64,000 nt of DNA from Cyanobium sp. CACIAM 14 (GTDB taxonomy: Bacteria > Cyanobacteriota > Cyanobacteriia > PCC-6307 > Cyanobiaceae), in assembly GCA_000708525.1 (NCBI GenBank), contig JMRP01000002.1:1-64000 (forward strand), written 5' to 3'. Position numbers and translations under genes: made by a program. The notes below the pieces were generated by a model that saw only the letters and a list, made by a program, of their open reading frames with translations, searched no databases and was not told the origin of the DNA. Below, in pieces: positions 22,902-30,860 of the stretch. Positions within the stretch are counted from its first letter, which is position 1. Every line of letters starts with the position of its first letter.

Positions 22902-23117
22902 ATGGCCCAACGCACCATCCGTTTCCGCATCCGGCCCGACGGTCGGGTCGAGGAGCTCGTGGAAGGCGTGCAGGGCGAGGGTTGTTCCAGGCTCACGGAG
23001 CGGATCGAGGCCCGTCTGGGCAGCGTTCAGCAGCGGCGGAGCACGTCTGAGGCGTTCCAGGGCCAACCCCTCGATCTCCACGATCCCCAGGTGCTCCTGC
23101 AGCCGCAGGGATCCTGA
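22902..23117 (+). CDS. DUF2997 protein
   Basis: A 71-residue protein matching the DUF2997 pattern: TIRFRIRPDGRVEELVEGVQ, then GCSRLTERIEARLG. The family is small, of unknown function, and typically found beside ycf35, as here. The ATG at 22902 is preferred over an upstream in-frame start at 22833, because the conserved part begins at residue 4. Confidence 0.85.
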   Translation: MAQRTIRFRIRPDGRVEELVEGVQGEGCSRLTERIEARLGSVQQRRSTSEAFQGQPLDLHDPQVLLQPQGS

Positions 23118-23146
23118 GGCTTCGCTCCCCTTCCCCCATCCGTTCC

Positions 23147-23539
23147 ATGTCGCACTTCAGCACCGTCAAGACCGAGCTGCGGGATCGCCAGGCCCTGGTG
23201 GACGCTCTGCGCGATCTGGGCCATCCCCCGGCCGAGGGGACCTGCCAGGTGCGCGGCCACCGCGGCCAGACGGTGACCGCCGACCTGACCATTTCCCAGA
23301 CCGATGGTGTCGACATCGGTTTCCGCTTCAACCCCGAGAGCGGCAGCTACGAACTGGTCACCGACCTGGAGCTCTGGAAGCAACCGATCCCCGTGGAGCG
23401 GTTCCTGGCCCTCCTCACGCAGCGCTACGCCCTCCGCACCATTCTCGCCAGCACCGCCGAGGAGGGCTTCCAGGTCAGCGAGCAGACCAGCCATCACGAC
23501 GGCAGCATCGAACTGGTGGTCACCCGCTGGGACGCCTGA
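23147..23539 (+). CDS. ycf35: Ycf35 (DUF1257) protein
   Basis: A 130-residue protein beginning MSHFSTVKTELRDRQALVDA, the hallmark of Ycf35, a protein conserved in cyanobacteria and some algal plastids. Other conserved parts are DIGFRFNPESGSYELVTDL and FLALLTQRYALRTI. Its function is not established. It sits between DUF2997 (29-nt gap) and a 4Fe-4S ferredoxin (4-nt gap), suggesting one operon and perhaps a shared redox or cofactor task. Confidence 0.92.
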   Translation: MSHFSTVKTELRDRQALVDALRDLGHPPAEGTCQVRGHRGQTVTADLTISQTDGVDIGFRFNPESGSYELVTDLELWKQPIPVERFLALLTQRYALRTILASTAEEGFQVSEQTSHHDGSIELVVTRWDA

Positions 23540-23543
23540 GGCC

Positions 23544-23966
23544 GTGACCCCGACGACGGGCCCTGCCGCCGCCGTCGACCCGGCCCTGGCCTTCCTTGCC
23601 TCTCAGGAGCCGGACGCCACCCCGTCCGGCCACGAGCCGGTGCTCGGAGGCGCTCTCCGCCAGAAGGCCGTCTGGGTCGACGAGGCGGTCTGCATCGGTT
23701 GTCGCTATTGCGCCCACGTGGCCGGCAACACCTTCGTGGTGGAGCCCGACTGGGGCCGATCCAGGGCCGTCCGGCAGGACGGGGACAGCACCGAGCGCAT
23801 CCAGGAAGCGATCGACACCTGTCCGGTGGACTGCATCCACTGGGTGGCCTACGAGCAGCTGCCGGCCCTGCGGGCCCAGCTCGACCAGCAGGAGATCCAG
23901 CCCCTGGGGCTGCCCTCCCAGGGTCGCCGCCGCACCCTTCCCCGCGCCGCCGCACCGGCGTCGTGA
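23544..23966 (+). CDS. 4Fe-4S ferredoxin-like protein
   Basis: A 140-residue protein starting at GTG. An acidic/alanine-rich N-terminal 40 residues precede a single 4Fe-4S domain: VCIGCRYCAHVAGNTF supplies three cysteines and DTCPVDCIHWV the fourth, with an additional Cys. The sequence EPDWGRSRAVRQDGD between them is typical of a conserved cyanobacterial/plastid ferredoxin that follows Ycf35. It probably transfers electrons to an unknown partner. The end overlaps the aldo/keto reductase start as GTGA. Confidence 0.9.
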   Translation: MTPTTGPAAAVDPALAFLASQEPDATPSGHEPVLGGALRQKAVWVDEAVCIGCRYCAHVAGNTFVVEPDWGRSRAVRQDGDSTERIQEAIDTCPVDCIHWVAYEQLPALRAQLDQQEIQPLGLPSQGRRRTLPRAAAPAS

Positions 23967-25174
23967 CGGTCCCGACGCGACGTTTCGGCCGTACCGGTCT
24001 GGCGATGCCGGTGCTCTCCCTGGGGGGCATGCGCTTCCAGCAGAGCTGGAGCGACCTGCCGGCCGAGGCGGTGGAGGCCGCCAGCCAGGAGCGCCTGCGT
24101 GCCACCCTGGTGGCCGCCCGGGCGGCGGGCCTGCATCACATCGAGACCGCCCGTCACTACGGCACCTCGGAACGGCAGCTGGGCTGGCTTCTCCCCGAGG
24201 TGCCCGATCCCCGTCGCCTGCTGCAGACCAAGGTCCCCCCGTCCGCCGACCCGGCGTTCTTCGAGGCCGAACTGGAGACCAGCTTCGAGCGTCTGGGCCT
24301 GGCGGGAGCCGGGGGGCGGGTCGACCTGCTCGCCATCCACGGGCTCAACACGCCGGAACTGCTGGAGCAGACCCTGCGGCCCGGGGGCTGCCTGGAGGTG
24401 GCCCGCCGCTGGCAGGAGGAGGGCCGGATCGGCAGCGTGGGCTTCTCCACCCATGCCCCCCTCCCCCTGATCCTGGAGGCCATCGCCAGCGACCGGTTCG
24501 ACTACATCAACCTTCACTGGTACTTCATCCGTCAGGAGAATCGGCCGGCGATCGAGGCGGCCACCGCCCACGACATGGGGGTCTTCCTGATCAGCCCCAC
24601 CGACAAGGGGGGGCATCTGCACACCCCCTCCGAGCGGATGCAGGAACTGTGCGCTCCCCTGCATCCCATCGTCTTCAACGACCTCTTCTGCCTCTCCGCT
24701 CCCGGCGTCCACACCATCAGCGTGGGCGCCGCCGGCCCCGAGGATCTGGCCCTGCATCTGGAGGCGGTGGAACTGCTGCCGCGGGCCTCCGAGCTGCTGC
24801 CGCCGATCCTGGAGCGGCTGGAGGCGGCCCGCCGCCTGGCCCTCGGCGACGCCTGGCTGGCCAGCTGGCCGGAGGGTCTGCCGGCCTGGCAGGACACACC
24901 GGGGCAGATCAACCTGCCGGTGCTGCTCTGGCTTCACAATCTCCTCGAGGCCTGGGATCTGGAGGGCTACGGGCGGGCCCGCTACGGCCTGCTCGGCCAG
25001 GGCGGCCACTGGTTTCCCGGTGAGAACGCCGATGCCCTCGACGGGGCGGTGAGCGAGGCCGACCTGCTGGCGGTGCTGGGGGCCAGCCCCTGGGCGGCCG
25101 AGATCCCGGCCCTGCTGCGGCGGCTGCGTCAGCGCCTCGGGGGCGAGACGGTGCGCCGGCTGCAGGTGGCCTGA
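23963..25174 (+). CDS. Aldo/keto reductase
   Basis: A 403-residue protein from the GTG at 23963. The N-terminal ~280 residues form an aldo/keto reductase barrel: RRFGRTGLAMPVLSLGGMRF, HHIETARHYGTSERQLGWLL (Asp of the tetrad appears replaced by Glu; Tyr kept), DLLAIHGLN (His) and SVGFSTHAP. A longer C-terminal extension follows, with HWFPGENADALD. Some relatives are iron-sulfur AKRs with a C-terminal cysteine cluster, but I see no such cluster here. GTGA overlap with the ferredoxin gene suggests the two act together. Confidence 0.88.
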   Translation: MTVPTRRFGRTGLAMPVLSLGGMRFQQSWSDLPAEAVEAASQERLRATLVAARAAGLHHIETARHYGTSERQLGWLLPEVPDPRRLLQTKVPPSADPAFFEAELETSFERLGLAGAGGRVDLLAIHGLNTPELLEQTLRPGGCLEVARRWQEEGRIGSVGFSTHAPLPLILEAIASDRFDYINLHWYFIRQENRPAIEAATAHDMGVFLISPTDKGGHLHTPSERMQELCAPLHPIVFNDLFCLSAPGVHTISVGAAGPEDLALHLEAVELLPRASELLPPILERLEAARRLALGDAWLASWPEGLPAWQDTPGQINLPVLLWLHNLLEAWDLEGYGRARYGLLGQGGHWFPGENADALDGAVSEADLLAVLGASPWAAEIPALLRRLRQRLGGETVRRLQVA

Positions 25175-25234
25175 GGAGCCGGTCTGGGTTCGGGGGCCGC
25201 TCGAAGGGCCGATGCGGATGTGAGGGCTGGCGGC

Positions 25235-25274
25235 CTGGAGTCGGTTCCTGCGCACTGGAGTGGATTCCTGCCCA
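25235..25274 (+). repeat. Two tandem 20-bp imperfect direct repeats
   Basis: CTGGAGTCGGTTCCTGCGCA at 25235-25254 is followed directly by CTGGAGTGGATTCCTGCCCA at 25255-25274, with three mismatches. A short third echo (CCTGGAGG) follows. The repeats sit at the border where sequence turns AT-rich, about 100 bp before the LCP gene, and could be an operator or a junction scar. Confidence 0.7.
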
Positions 25275-25369
25275 ATCCTGGAGGGGCTCATCCTTATCTT
25301 CAGGTTGCAATACAGGGTATCCGTTGATGTTTGAAACGATGCTAAATTGGCACAGAATCAGGTCTGGTC

Positions 25370-26293
25370 ATGGGGCGACAACGTCGGGTCCGCAGAGGGA
25401 ATCGTGACGGCGATGTCGCTGGACAAGCCACCACCGTGAATCGAACGAGAAGGAGAAGGAACCGGCGAAGAGGCGGGCTCATTGTGATGGGGAATCTTGC
25501 TTTGTTCGCCAGTGGGCTTCTGTTGGGCGGTTACCTCGCCAATGGATACACATCCATCGACCATGCGCTCAAGAATGCGGCTTATGAGCTGGATCCATCG
25601 CTGTTCAACAGGAAACGGGTCCTGGTTCTCGGCACCGACCAGAGTTCAGGAAGTACGGATGTGATGTTCACGGTTGAATCCGACGGTGCCATGACGGAGA
25701 TTGAGCAGATCCCCAGAGATACCATGGTCCAGAGCGGCAGGTTTGGGGTTGTCAAGGCCAATGCTCTCTATGCCCTTGGAGGGGCTGAGGCGGCTGAGGA
25801 TGAAGTGTCAAGACTGATCCATGGGAAGATCGACCACTTTGCGCGTGTCAATCTGGAAGGCGTGAGAAGAGCGGGAGACGCTTTGGATGGAATTGAGGTC
25901 AATGTTCCCGTAAGGATGAAATACGATGACTACTCTCAAAATCTGCATATTGATCTCTACCCCGGCAGACAGGTGCTGAAGGGGGCTGGTCTGGAGGGTT
26001 TCATCAGATTCCGTCATGATGGTCTGGGCGACATCGGGAGAATGGAAAGGCAGCGAGTCGTCTTCAATGCCCTGTTCGAGAAGATCCTGAGCCCAGGCGC
26101 ACTGGTGCATCTGCCCGACTTGATCCGAATCACGCAAGAGGACGTGAAAACGGATCTTTCTCCCATGGAAATCGGAGCCCTGCTTGGCCTCATGAAGGGC
26201 AACCACCTCAAGATCACCCGACTCGAGGGAAGGCCGGTGTGGTACAAGAATCTCAGTTTCTGGTTGCCTTCGGAAGAGTCACTACCCCTATGA
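25370..26293 (+). CDS. LytR-CpsA-Psr (LCP) family protein
   Basis: A 307-residue protein with a very basic N-terminus (TRRRRNRRRG), one membrane anchor (GNLALFASGLLLGGYLANGY) and an extracytoplasmic LCP domain. LCP motifs are VLVLGTDQSSGSTDVMF, IEQIPRDTMVQ, VKANALYALGGAEAAE, DGIEVNVPVRMKYDD and GFIRFRHDGLGDIGRMERQ. LCP enzymes attach polyprenyl-linked glycopolymers to the cell wall. The DNA here is clearly more AT-rich than the flanking genes, with codons such as AAT, TTT and AGA common, which suggests transfer. It is convergent with the MntP-like gene (12 nt). Confidence 0.87.
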   Translation: MGRQRRVRRGNRDGDVAGQATTVNRTRRRRNRRRGGLIVMGNLALFASGLLLGGYLANGYTSIDHALKNAAYELDPSLFNRKRVLVLGTDQSSGSTDVMFTVESDGAMTEIEQIPRDTMVQSGRFGVVKANALYALGGAEAAEDEVSRLIHGKIDHFARVNLEGVRRAGDALDGIEVNVPVRMKYDDYSQNLHIDLYPGRQVLKGAGLEGFIRFRHDGLGDIGRMERQRVVFNALFEKILSPGALVHLPDLIRITQEDVKTDLSPMEIGALLGLMKGNHLKITRLEGRPVWYKNLSFWLPSEESLPL

Positions 26294-26305
26294 GCCAGGG
26301 GATGG

Positions 26306-26854
26306 TCACTGAGTGAAGCTCTTGATTCCGAGGATCACCAGGATCGATCCACCAATGAGTTCAAGGCTCTTCCCTGTCGATGATCGCATTCGTTTGGCAA
26401 GGGCAAGGCCAAGAAGCACGGCAAGAAGGGCGCCGAAACCGATGGCCATGGAATAGTCGAGGATGGGTTTGCCGGTCAGGCCCAGAGTGATGCCAACACC
26501 AAGGTTGTCAATGCTGGTTGCGATGGAAACGAGAAGAATCGTCAGGTAGCGATGCTTCCTCGGTTGCGCTGTCTGGGTTGTCTCTGAATCGGGGTGCGAA
26601 AGTCCATTCAGGCACATGCGAACTCCCAGAAGGGAGAGGAAAAGAAAGATGATCCAGTGCTCATAGATGCCGATGATGTTCCTTGAGGCCTGCCCCGCCA
26701 GGAAGCCAGCCGCTGTTGCGAGCGTTCCTGAAAGAGCTGCCGTGACCCCATAGGACGAGGCTCGCTTGAACGAGAAACGCCGGAAGCCCATGGCAAGGGC
26801 GGCACAGAACGAATCTATGTTCAGGATCGTCGTGAACAGCAGGAGTTCGATCAT
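26306..26854 (-). CDS. mntP: MntP-like manganese efflux pump
   Basis: A 182-residue protein with six hydrophobic segments in two related halves. The twin motifs of the MntP (DUF204) family are visible: TTILNIDSFCAALAMGFRR in the first half and IATSIDNLGVGITLGLTG in the second, each with an acidic Asp in the membrane. MntP exports Mn2+. Base composition is AT-richer than the surroundings, as in the neighbouring LCP gene. The stop lies 12 nt from the convergent LCP stop. I see no manganese riboswitch-like leader, though 26855-27011 was only inspected by eye. Confidence 0.85.
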   Translation of the reverse strand: MIELLLFTTILNIDSFCAALAMGFRRFSFKRASSYGVTAALSGTLATAAGFLAGQASRNIIGIYEHWIIFLFLSLLGVRMCLNGLSHPDSETTQTAQPRKHRYLTILLVSIATSIDNLGVGITLGLTGKPILDYSMAIGFGALLAVLLGLALAKRMRSSTGKSLELIGGSILVILGIKSFTQ

Positions 26855-27011
26855 TTCGTGGTCTGGAGACGATGATCCGACAAATCCAAGTGTGGGGCTT
26901 GATTTCCTTTCGGCAGGCCCGGGCGATTCCTCCAGGATGGAAACTCTGGAGGAGATCGTGACTCCCTCAGGTCGTCAGGTCCGCTCCGCAGCAACGGATG
27001 CCGGCGTGGGA

Positions 27012-27806
27012 TCAGCCCTGCCCTGCGATCGGCTGTTTCTGCGGCACCCCCACGGGGCGGGGGTAGGCGGCCGGGCAGGGGCCGGCGGGGCGCAGCCACA
27101 GCCCGTGACGCACCCCCCGGCCCCCCGGCAGGTCGCGGCGCTGGGCCGGTTCCACCCTGGCCTTCAGCATCCTGGCCGCCGCCTCCAGGGCCTGCTGGTC
27201 GGCCGGGCCCCATTGCCCGCGGTAGAGCAGCGCCTGGCCGTCCGGCCTGAGCAGGGGCATGAGGTACTCGGCCACCACGGGAGCCCCGGCCACGGCGCGG
27301 GCCATGGCCCGGTCGAAGCGGCCACGGCAGTCCGGGGAGCGGCCCGTGCGCTCGACCCGTTCACAGCGCAGCTCCAGTCGCCCCTCCAGCCCCAGGCTGG
27401 TGGCCATGGCCTGCACCGCCTCCAGCTTGCGCCCCACCGAATCCACCAGGGTGAGGCGCGCGGTCGGCAGGGCGATGGCCAGGGCCAGCCCGGGGAAGCC
27501 GCCGCCGGTACCCACGTCGATCACTTCCAGACCGTCGGACACTCCGCCGGGGGCCGTGAGCAGCGGTACCCAGGGCCAGAGGCTGTCGAAGACCTGGGCG
27601 ATCCAGAAATCGTCGCCCTCCACCAGCCGGGTCAGGTTGACGCGGCCGTTCCAGAGGCGCAGCTGGTCCTGCAGGGCCAGCAGCGCCGCCAGCTGGCCGC
27701 TGTCGGGGGTCCAGCCCAGCTCCTGCCAGAGAGCGGGATCCGGCTCCTCCCCGGGGCGGCTGCCGGGCTCTCCGGAGGGGGCGCTGGGCTGGAGGCGGGC
27801 GGCCAT
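27012..27806 (-). CDS. rsmG: 16S rRNA (guanine-527-N7)-methyltransferase RsmG
   Basis: A 264-residue SAM-dependent methyltransferase. The SAM loop is VIDVGTGGGFPGLALAIALP near residue 95, followed by LTLVDSVGRKLEAVQAMATS and RFDRAMARAVAGAPVVAEYL, the standard RsmG order. The N-terminal RLWNGRVNLTRL is also typical. It methylates G527 of 16S rRNA. The C-terminal ~30 residues are proline-rich. Normal high-GC composition resumes in this gene. Confidence 0.95.
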   Translation of the reverse strand: MAARLQPSAPSGEPGSRPGEEPDPALWQELGWTPDSGQLAALLALQDQLRLWNGRVNLTRLVEGDDFWIAQVFDSLWPWVPLLTAPGGVSDGLEVIDVGTGGGFPGLALAIALPTARLTLVDSVGRKLEAVQAMATSLGLEGRLELRCERVERTGRSPDCRGRFDRAMARAVAGAPVVAEYLMPLLRPDGQALLYRGQWGPADQQALEAAARMLKARVEPAQRRDLPGGRGVRHGLWLRPAGPCPAAYPRPVGVPQKQPIAGQG

Positions 27807-27876
27807 CCGCGAAGAAAGCGGTGCTTCTCCCTAGGATCCCTCACGCCGGGCAGGCTGCCAGCGCCGCCTCTGGACC

Positions 27877-28437
27877 ATGTCCTCCACAGCCAAGCCCTCA
27901 ACGCCCACTTACTATCAGGTGCTGGAATTGTCTCCCGGCGCCACGGATCAGGAGCTGCGCCAGGCGTTCCGGGGCCTCAGCAAGCGCTACCACCCCGACA
28001 CCACCACCCTGCCGGCGGGGGAGGCCGAAGCAGCGTTCCGGCGGCTCAGCCAGGCCTACGCCGTGCTCAGCGACCCGGACGCCCGCCGGATCTACGACGC
28101 GGGGCTGCTCCGCCCTGAGCCTCCCGCGCCGCTCCGGCGACCCCAGCCCGTGGTCGTGTCCCGCCCCGTGCAGGTCCGCCGAGCCCTCTCCGGCGGCGAG
28201 TGGTTCGCCCTGCTGCTGCTGGCCCTTGCCCTGGTGCTGAGCCTGGTGCTGGGCATCGGCGTGGCCTGGGCCCGGGGCGTCGAGATGATGGCCTGGCCCA
28301 GCTGGTGGGCCGACCTCGCCCAGGCTTCGGCCCCGGCACCGCCGACCTCCGCCGCCGGGGCTGAGCGGCAGGCCCCGGCGGCGGTGACCCCGGAGTTGCC
28401 GACGCTGCTGGAGCCGGCCGTCCAGCCGGCACTCTGA
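27877..28437 (+). CDS. Membrane-anchored J-domain (DnaJ-like) protein
   Basis: A 186-residue protein. Residues 10-75 form a J domain: YYQVLELSPGATDQELRQAF, the HPD tripeptide in SKRYHPDTTTLP and AAFRRLSQAYAVLSDPDARR. A membrane helix (WFALLLLALALVLSLVLGIG) follows at about 108-128, then a proline/alanine-rich tail. No zinc-finger or substrate-binding domain is present, so it probably recruits DnaK to a membrane site. It is divergent from rsmG and 30 nt ahead of the DUF3143 gene; J-domain and DUF3143 genes commonly adjoin in cyanobacteria. Confidence 0.9.
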   Translation: MSSTAKPSTPTYYQVLELSPGATDQELRQAFRGLSKRYHPDTTTLPAGEAEAAFRRLSQAYAVLSDPDARRIYDAGLLRPEPPAPLRRPQPVVVSRPVQVRRALSGGEWFALLLLALALVLSLVLGIGVAWARGVEMMAWPSWWADLAQASAPAPPTSAAGAERQAPAAVTPELPTLLEPAVQPAL

Positions 28438-28467
28438 CGCGACACTCCCGCTGTCCTTCGCGATCCG

Positions 28468-28734
28468 ATGGCGACCCTTCCCCCCGCGCCCACGCCCCTC
28501 TACAACCATCCCCTGCCGGCCCTGGAGGCCTGGCTGCGGGAGCTGGGGGCCAGCCAGTCGCGCACGAACGTCTCCCACTGGGACCTGCACCGACCCCAGT
28601 GGAGCGCCCGCATCGAGATGGACGTGGAGGAGCTGCGTGTGAGCTGGCACCAGGAGGGCCGCACCACGGCGCGCCAGTTCCCCTACGGCCTCTCGCGGGC
28701 CGATGTGGAGGCGGCGATCCTGGCGGGGCCCTGA
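28468..28734 (+). CDS. DUF3143 protein
   Basis: An 88-residue protein with the DUF3143 pattern: LYNHPLPALEAWLRELGASQ at the N-terminus, then WDLHRPQWSARIEMDVEELR and FPYGLSRADVEAAI. The family is found in cyanobacteria and has no known function. It directly follows the J-domain gene, suggesting co-expression. Confidence 0.87.
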   Translation: MATLPPAPTPLYNHPLPALEAWLRELGASQSRTNVSHWDLHRPQWSARIEMDVEELRVSWHQEGRTTARQFPYGLSRADVEAAILAGP

Positions 28735-28763
28735 GGGCCGCCGGGGCAAAGAGGACAGCGAGC

Positions 28764-30038
28764 TCAGAGGGTGTCGAGGGCTTCGGCGATCACGGCGAAG
28801 CAGCGGGCCAGCTGGGCGTCGTCGATGCAGAGGGGGGGCAGCAGGTAGACCACCTGGCCCAGGGGCCGCAGGAACACTCCCCGCTCCAGAGATTGCTTCT
28901 GCAGCCGCCGGCCGATGGGGTTGAGGTAGCCCGGATGGTCCGTGGGCAACTCGAAGGCGGCGATGCTGCCCAGCAGGCGTGGACGCCGCACCAGCGGATG
29001 ACGCGCCAGGCCCTCCAGATGGGGGCGATGGCGCGCCTCCATCGTCTGATGGCGGTGGGGCTGGCGTTCCAGCAGCGCCAGGCTGGCCAGGGCGGCGGCG
29101 CACCCCAGCGGGTTGGCCGTGTAGCTGTGACCGTGGTACAGGGTGAGGGCAGGGTCGGTGCCGACGAAGCCCTCGTAGAGCGCCTCCCGCGCCAGGGTGG
29201 CCCCCATCGGCAGGAAGCCGCCGGTGAGCCCCTTGGAGAGGGCCATCAGATCGGGCTGGAGGCCGGCGCGGCCGCAGGCGAAGAGGTGGCCGCTGCGGCC
29301 GAAGCCGGTCATCACCTCATCGGCGATCAGCAGGGCCCCGCTGGCGCGCACCAGAGCCTCCACCCGCTGCAGGAAGGTCTCGCGCACCAGGGCCATGCCC
29401 CCGGCCCCCTGCACCAGGGGCTCGAGGATCACCGCCGCCGTGGGGGTCTCCAGCAGCTGCTCCAGGCGCTCGAGCGCCGCCGCCTCCCGGGCCTCCACGC
29501 CGTCGTCGCCCCACCAGGTGGCGGGCCAGGGGGCCCGGGCCACGGCGAACAGCAGCGGCTCGAACGCGGCCGAGAAGACACAGCGCTCCCCCACCGCCAT
29601 CGCCCCGAAGGTGTCACCGTGGTAGGCCCCCTCGAAGGCGATCAGCTGCCGGCGGGGCTCGCCGCGGTTGTGCCACCACTGCCAGGCGATCTTCAGCGCC
29701 ACCTCCACCGCCGTGGAGCCGTTGTCGGAGAAGAACAGCCGCTCCAGGCCGCTGCAGGCGGCCAGGCGCTCGGAGAGGCCCTCGGCGGCGGGATGGCGGA
29801 AATCCGAGAAGCCCACCTGCTCCAGGGTGCGGGCCTGCCTGGCGATCGCCTCGGCGATGGCGGGCTCCCCATGGCCGTGCAGGGTCACCCACCAGCTGCT
29901 GATCCCGTCGATCAGCCGGCGGCCGTCGTCGAGCTCCAGCAGGGCTCCTTCCCCGCGCACCACCCGCAGGGGAGGATCCGCCGTGGCCACCTGGGTGAAG
30001 GGGTGCCAGAGGTGGGGATGCCAGCCGGGACGGTTCAC
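28764..30038 (-). CDS. bioA: Adenosylmethionine-8-amino-7-oxononanoate aminotransferase
   Basis: A 424-residue PLP enzyme from a GTG start. It converts KAPA to DAPA in biotin synthesis with SAM as amino donor. Motifs are HLWHPFTQVATADPPLRVVR (BioA N-terminus), ISSWWVTLHGHGEPAIAEAI, SDNGSTAVEVALKIAWQWWH, LIADEVMTGFGRSGHLFACG and LMALSKGLTGGFLPMGATL with the PLP lysine, plus LYHGHSYTANPLGCAAA. It is the last gene of the operon, 9 nt after a small membrane protein. Intact, unlike bioC and bioD. Confidence 0.97.
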   Translation of the reverse strand: MNRPGWHPHLWHPFTQVATADPPLRVVRGEGALLELDDGRRLIDGISSWWVTLHGHGEPAIAEAIARQARTLEQVGFSDFRHPAAEGLSERLAACSGLERLFFSDNGSTAVEVALKIAWQWWHNRGEPRRQLIAFEGAYHGDTFGAMAVGERCVFSAAFEPLLFAVARAPWPATWWGDDGVEAREAAALERLEQLLETPTAAVILEPLVQGAGGMALVRETFLQRVEALVRASGALLIADEVMTGFGRSGHLFACGRAGLQPDLMALSKGLTGGFLPMGATLAREALYEGFVGTDPALTLYHGHSYTANPLGCAAALASLALLERQPHRHQTMEARHRPHLEGLARHPLVRRPRLLGSIAAFELPTDHPGYLNPIGRRLQKQSLERGVFLRPLGQVVYLLPPLCIDDAQLARCFAVIAEALDTL

Positions 30039-30047
30039 GCCGGTGCC

Positions 30048-30203
30048 TCAGCGGCACACCTCGGAGCGCCGTTCGCCGCCGCTGGCGAGCGGACCGCAGT
30101 TGACCCAGCGGATGAAGCTGGTGTCGATGTGGGTGAAGAGCACCAGGATGCCCGTGCAGATCACCGCCACGGCGCCGGTCACCAGGAGATGCTTGCGGCT
30201 CAT
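30048..30203 (-). CDS. Small membrane protein in the biotin operon, unknown
   Basis: A 51-residue open frame: MSRKHLLVTGAVAVICTGIL begins a signal-anchor helix ending near residue 23, followed by a short domain with two cysteines (VNCGPL and SEVCR) on the probable outer side. Its ATG overlaps the bioD stop as ATGA and it ends 9 nt before the bioA start, so it is coupled like the other genes. I do not recognise the family. No biotin-related function can be read from the sequence. Confidence 0.65.
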   Translation of the reverse strand: MSRKHLLVTGAVAVICTGILVLFTHIDTSFIRWVNCGPLASGGERRSEVCR

Positions 30204-30860
30204 GGCTGCAGGCTACGGGCCAGCCGGCTGCGTTGCCATTGGCGTTGCAGGCCGTCGCGATCGAGGGGATCCAGGGGCATCAGTTCCGCCAGCACCGGCA
30301 CCCCGCCCAGCTCCTCCAGGGTCCGGGGGTTGTCGGGATGGGGTTCGCCGTTGAGCACCAGCCCCAGCACGGGGATGGAGCGCCGCGCCAGGGCCTCGAG
30401 CGAGAGCAGCGTGTGGTTGAGGGTGCCCAGGCCGCTGCGGGCCACCAGCAGCACCGGCAGACCCCAGACGGCGATCTGATCGATCTGGAGCCAGTCGCGC
30501 CGGAGGGGCACCAGCAGCCCGCCCGCCGTCTCCACCACCAGGGGGCCGTCCACGGCCGGCAGGGCCAGGCGGTCCCGGTCGATCGTGATCCCCTCCCGCT
30601 CGGCGGCCCAGTGAGGGGAGACCGGGGCCGCCAGCCGGTAGGCCTCCGGCCACAGCCGCTGCGGCGGCAGGTCAAGCAGGCGCCGCACCCGGCCGCTGTC
30701 GCCGCCTCCCTCCAGCCCGCTCTGCACCGGCTTCCAGTAGGTGGCCTCCAGGCCCCTGCACCACCAGGGCGCTGACCACCGTCTTGCCGACGTCGGTGTC
30801 GGTGCCGCAGACCACCAGCCGGCGCGGGGGAGGGGGCGTGGGGGCGGATCCGCGGGTCAT
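30200..30860 (-). pseudogene. bioD: Dethiobiotin synthetase, frame broken by one extra base
   Basis: Two frames together encode a complete BioD of about 219 residues. Frame one starts at 30860 with PRRLVVCGTDTDVGKTVVSA, which holds the P-loop. It fails after VVQG, and the homologous continuation, through YWKPVQSGLEGGGDSGRVRR, VETAGGLLVPLRRDWL and VLGLVLNGEPHPDNP, lies one base away. Removing one C from the four at 30753-30756 (a G in the gene) restores GLEATYWKPVQ. BioD makes dethiobiotin from DAPA, CO2 and ATP. ATGA overlaps bind it to bioC and to the small protein. The change may be a sequencing error. Confidence 0.88.
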
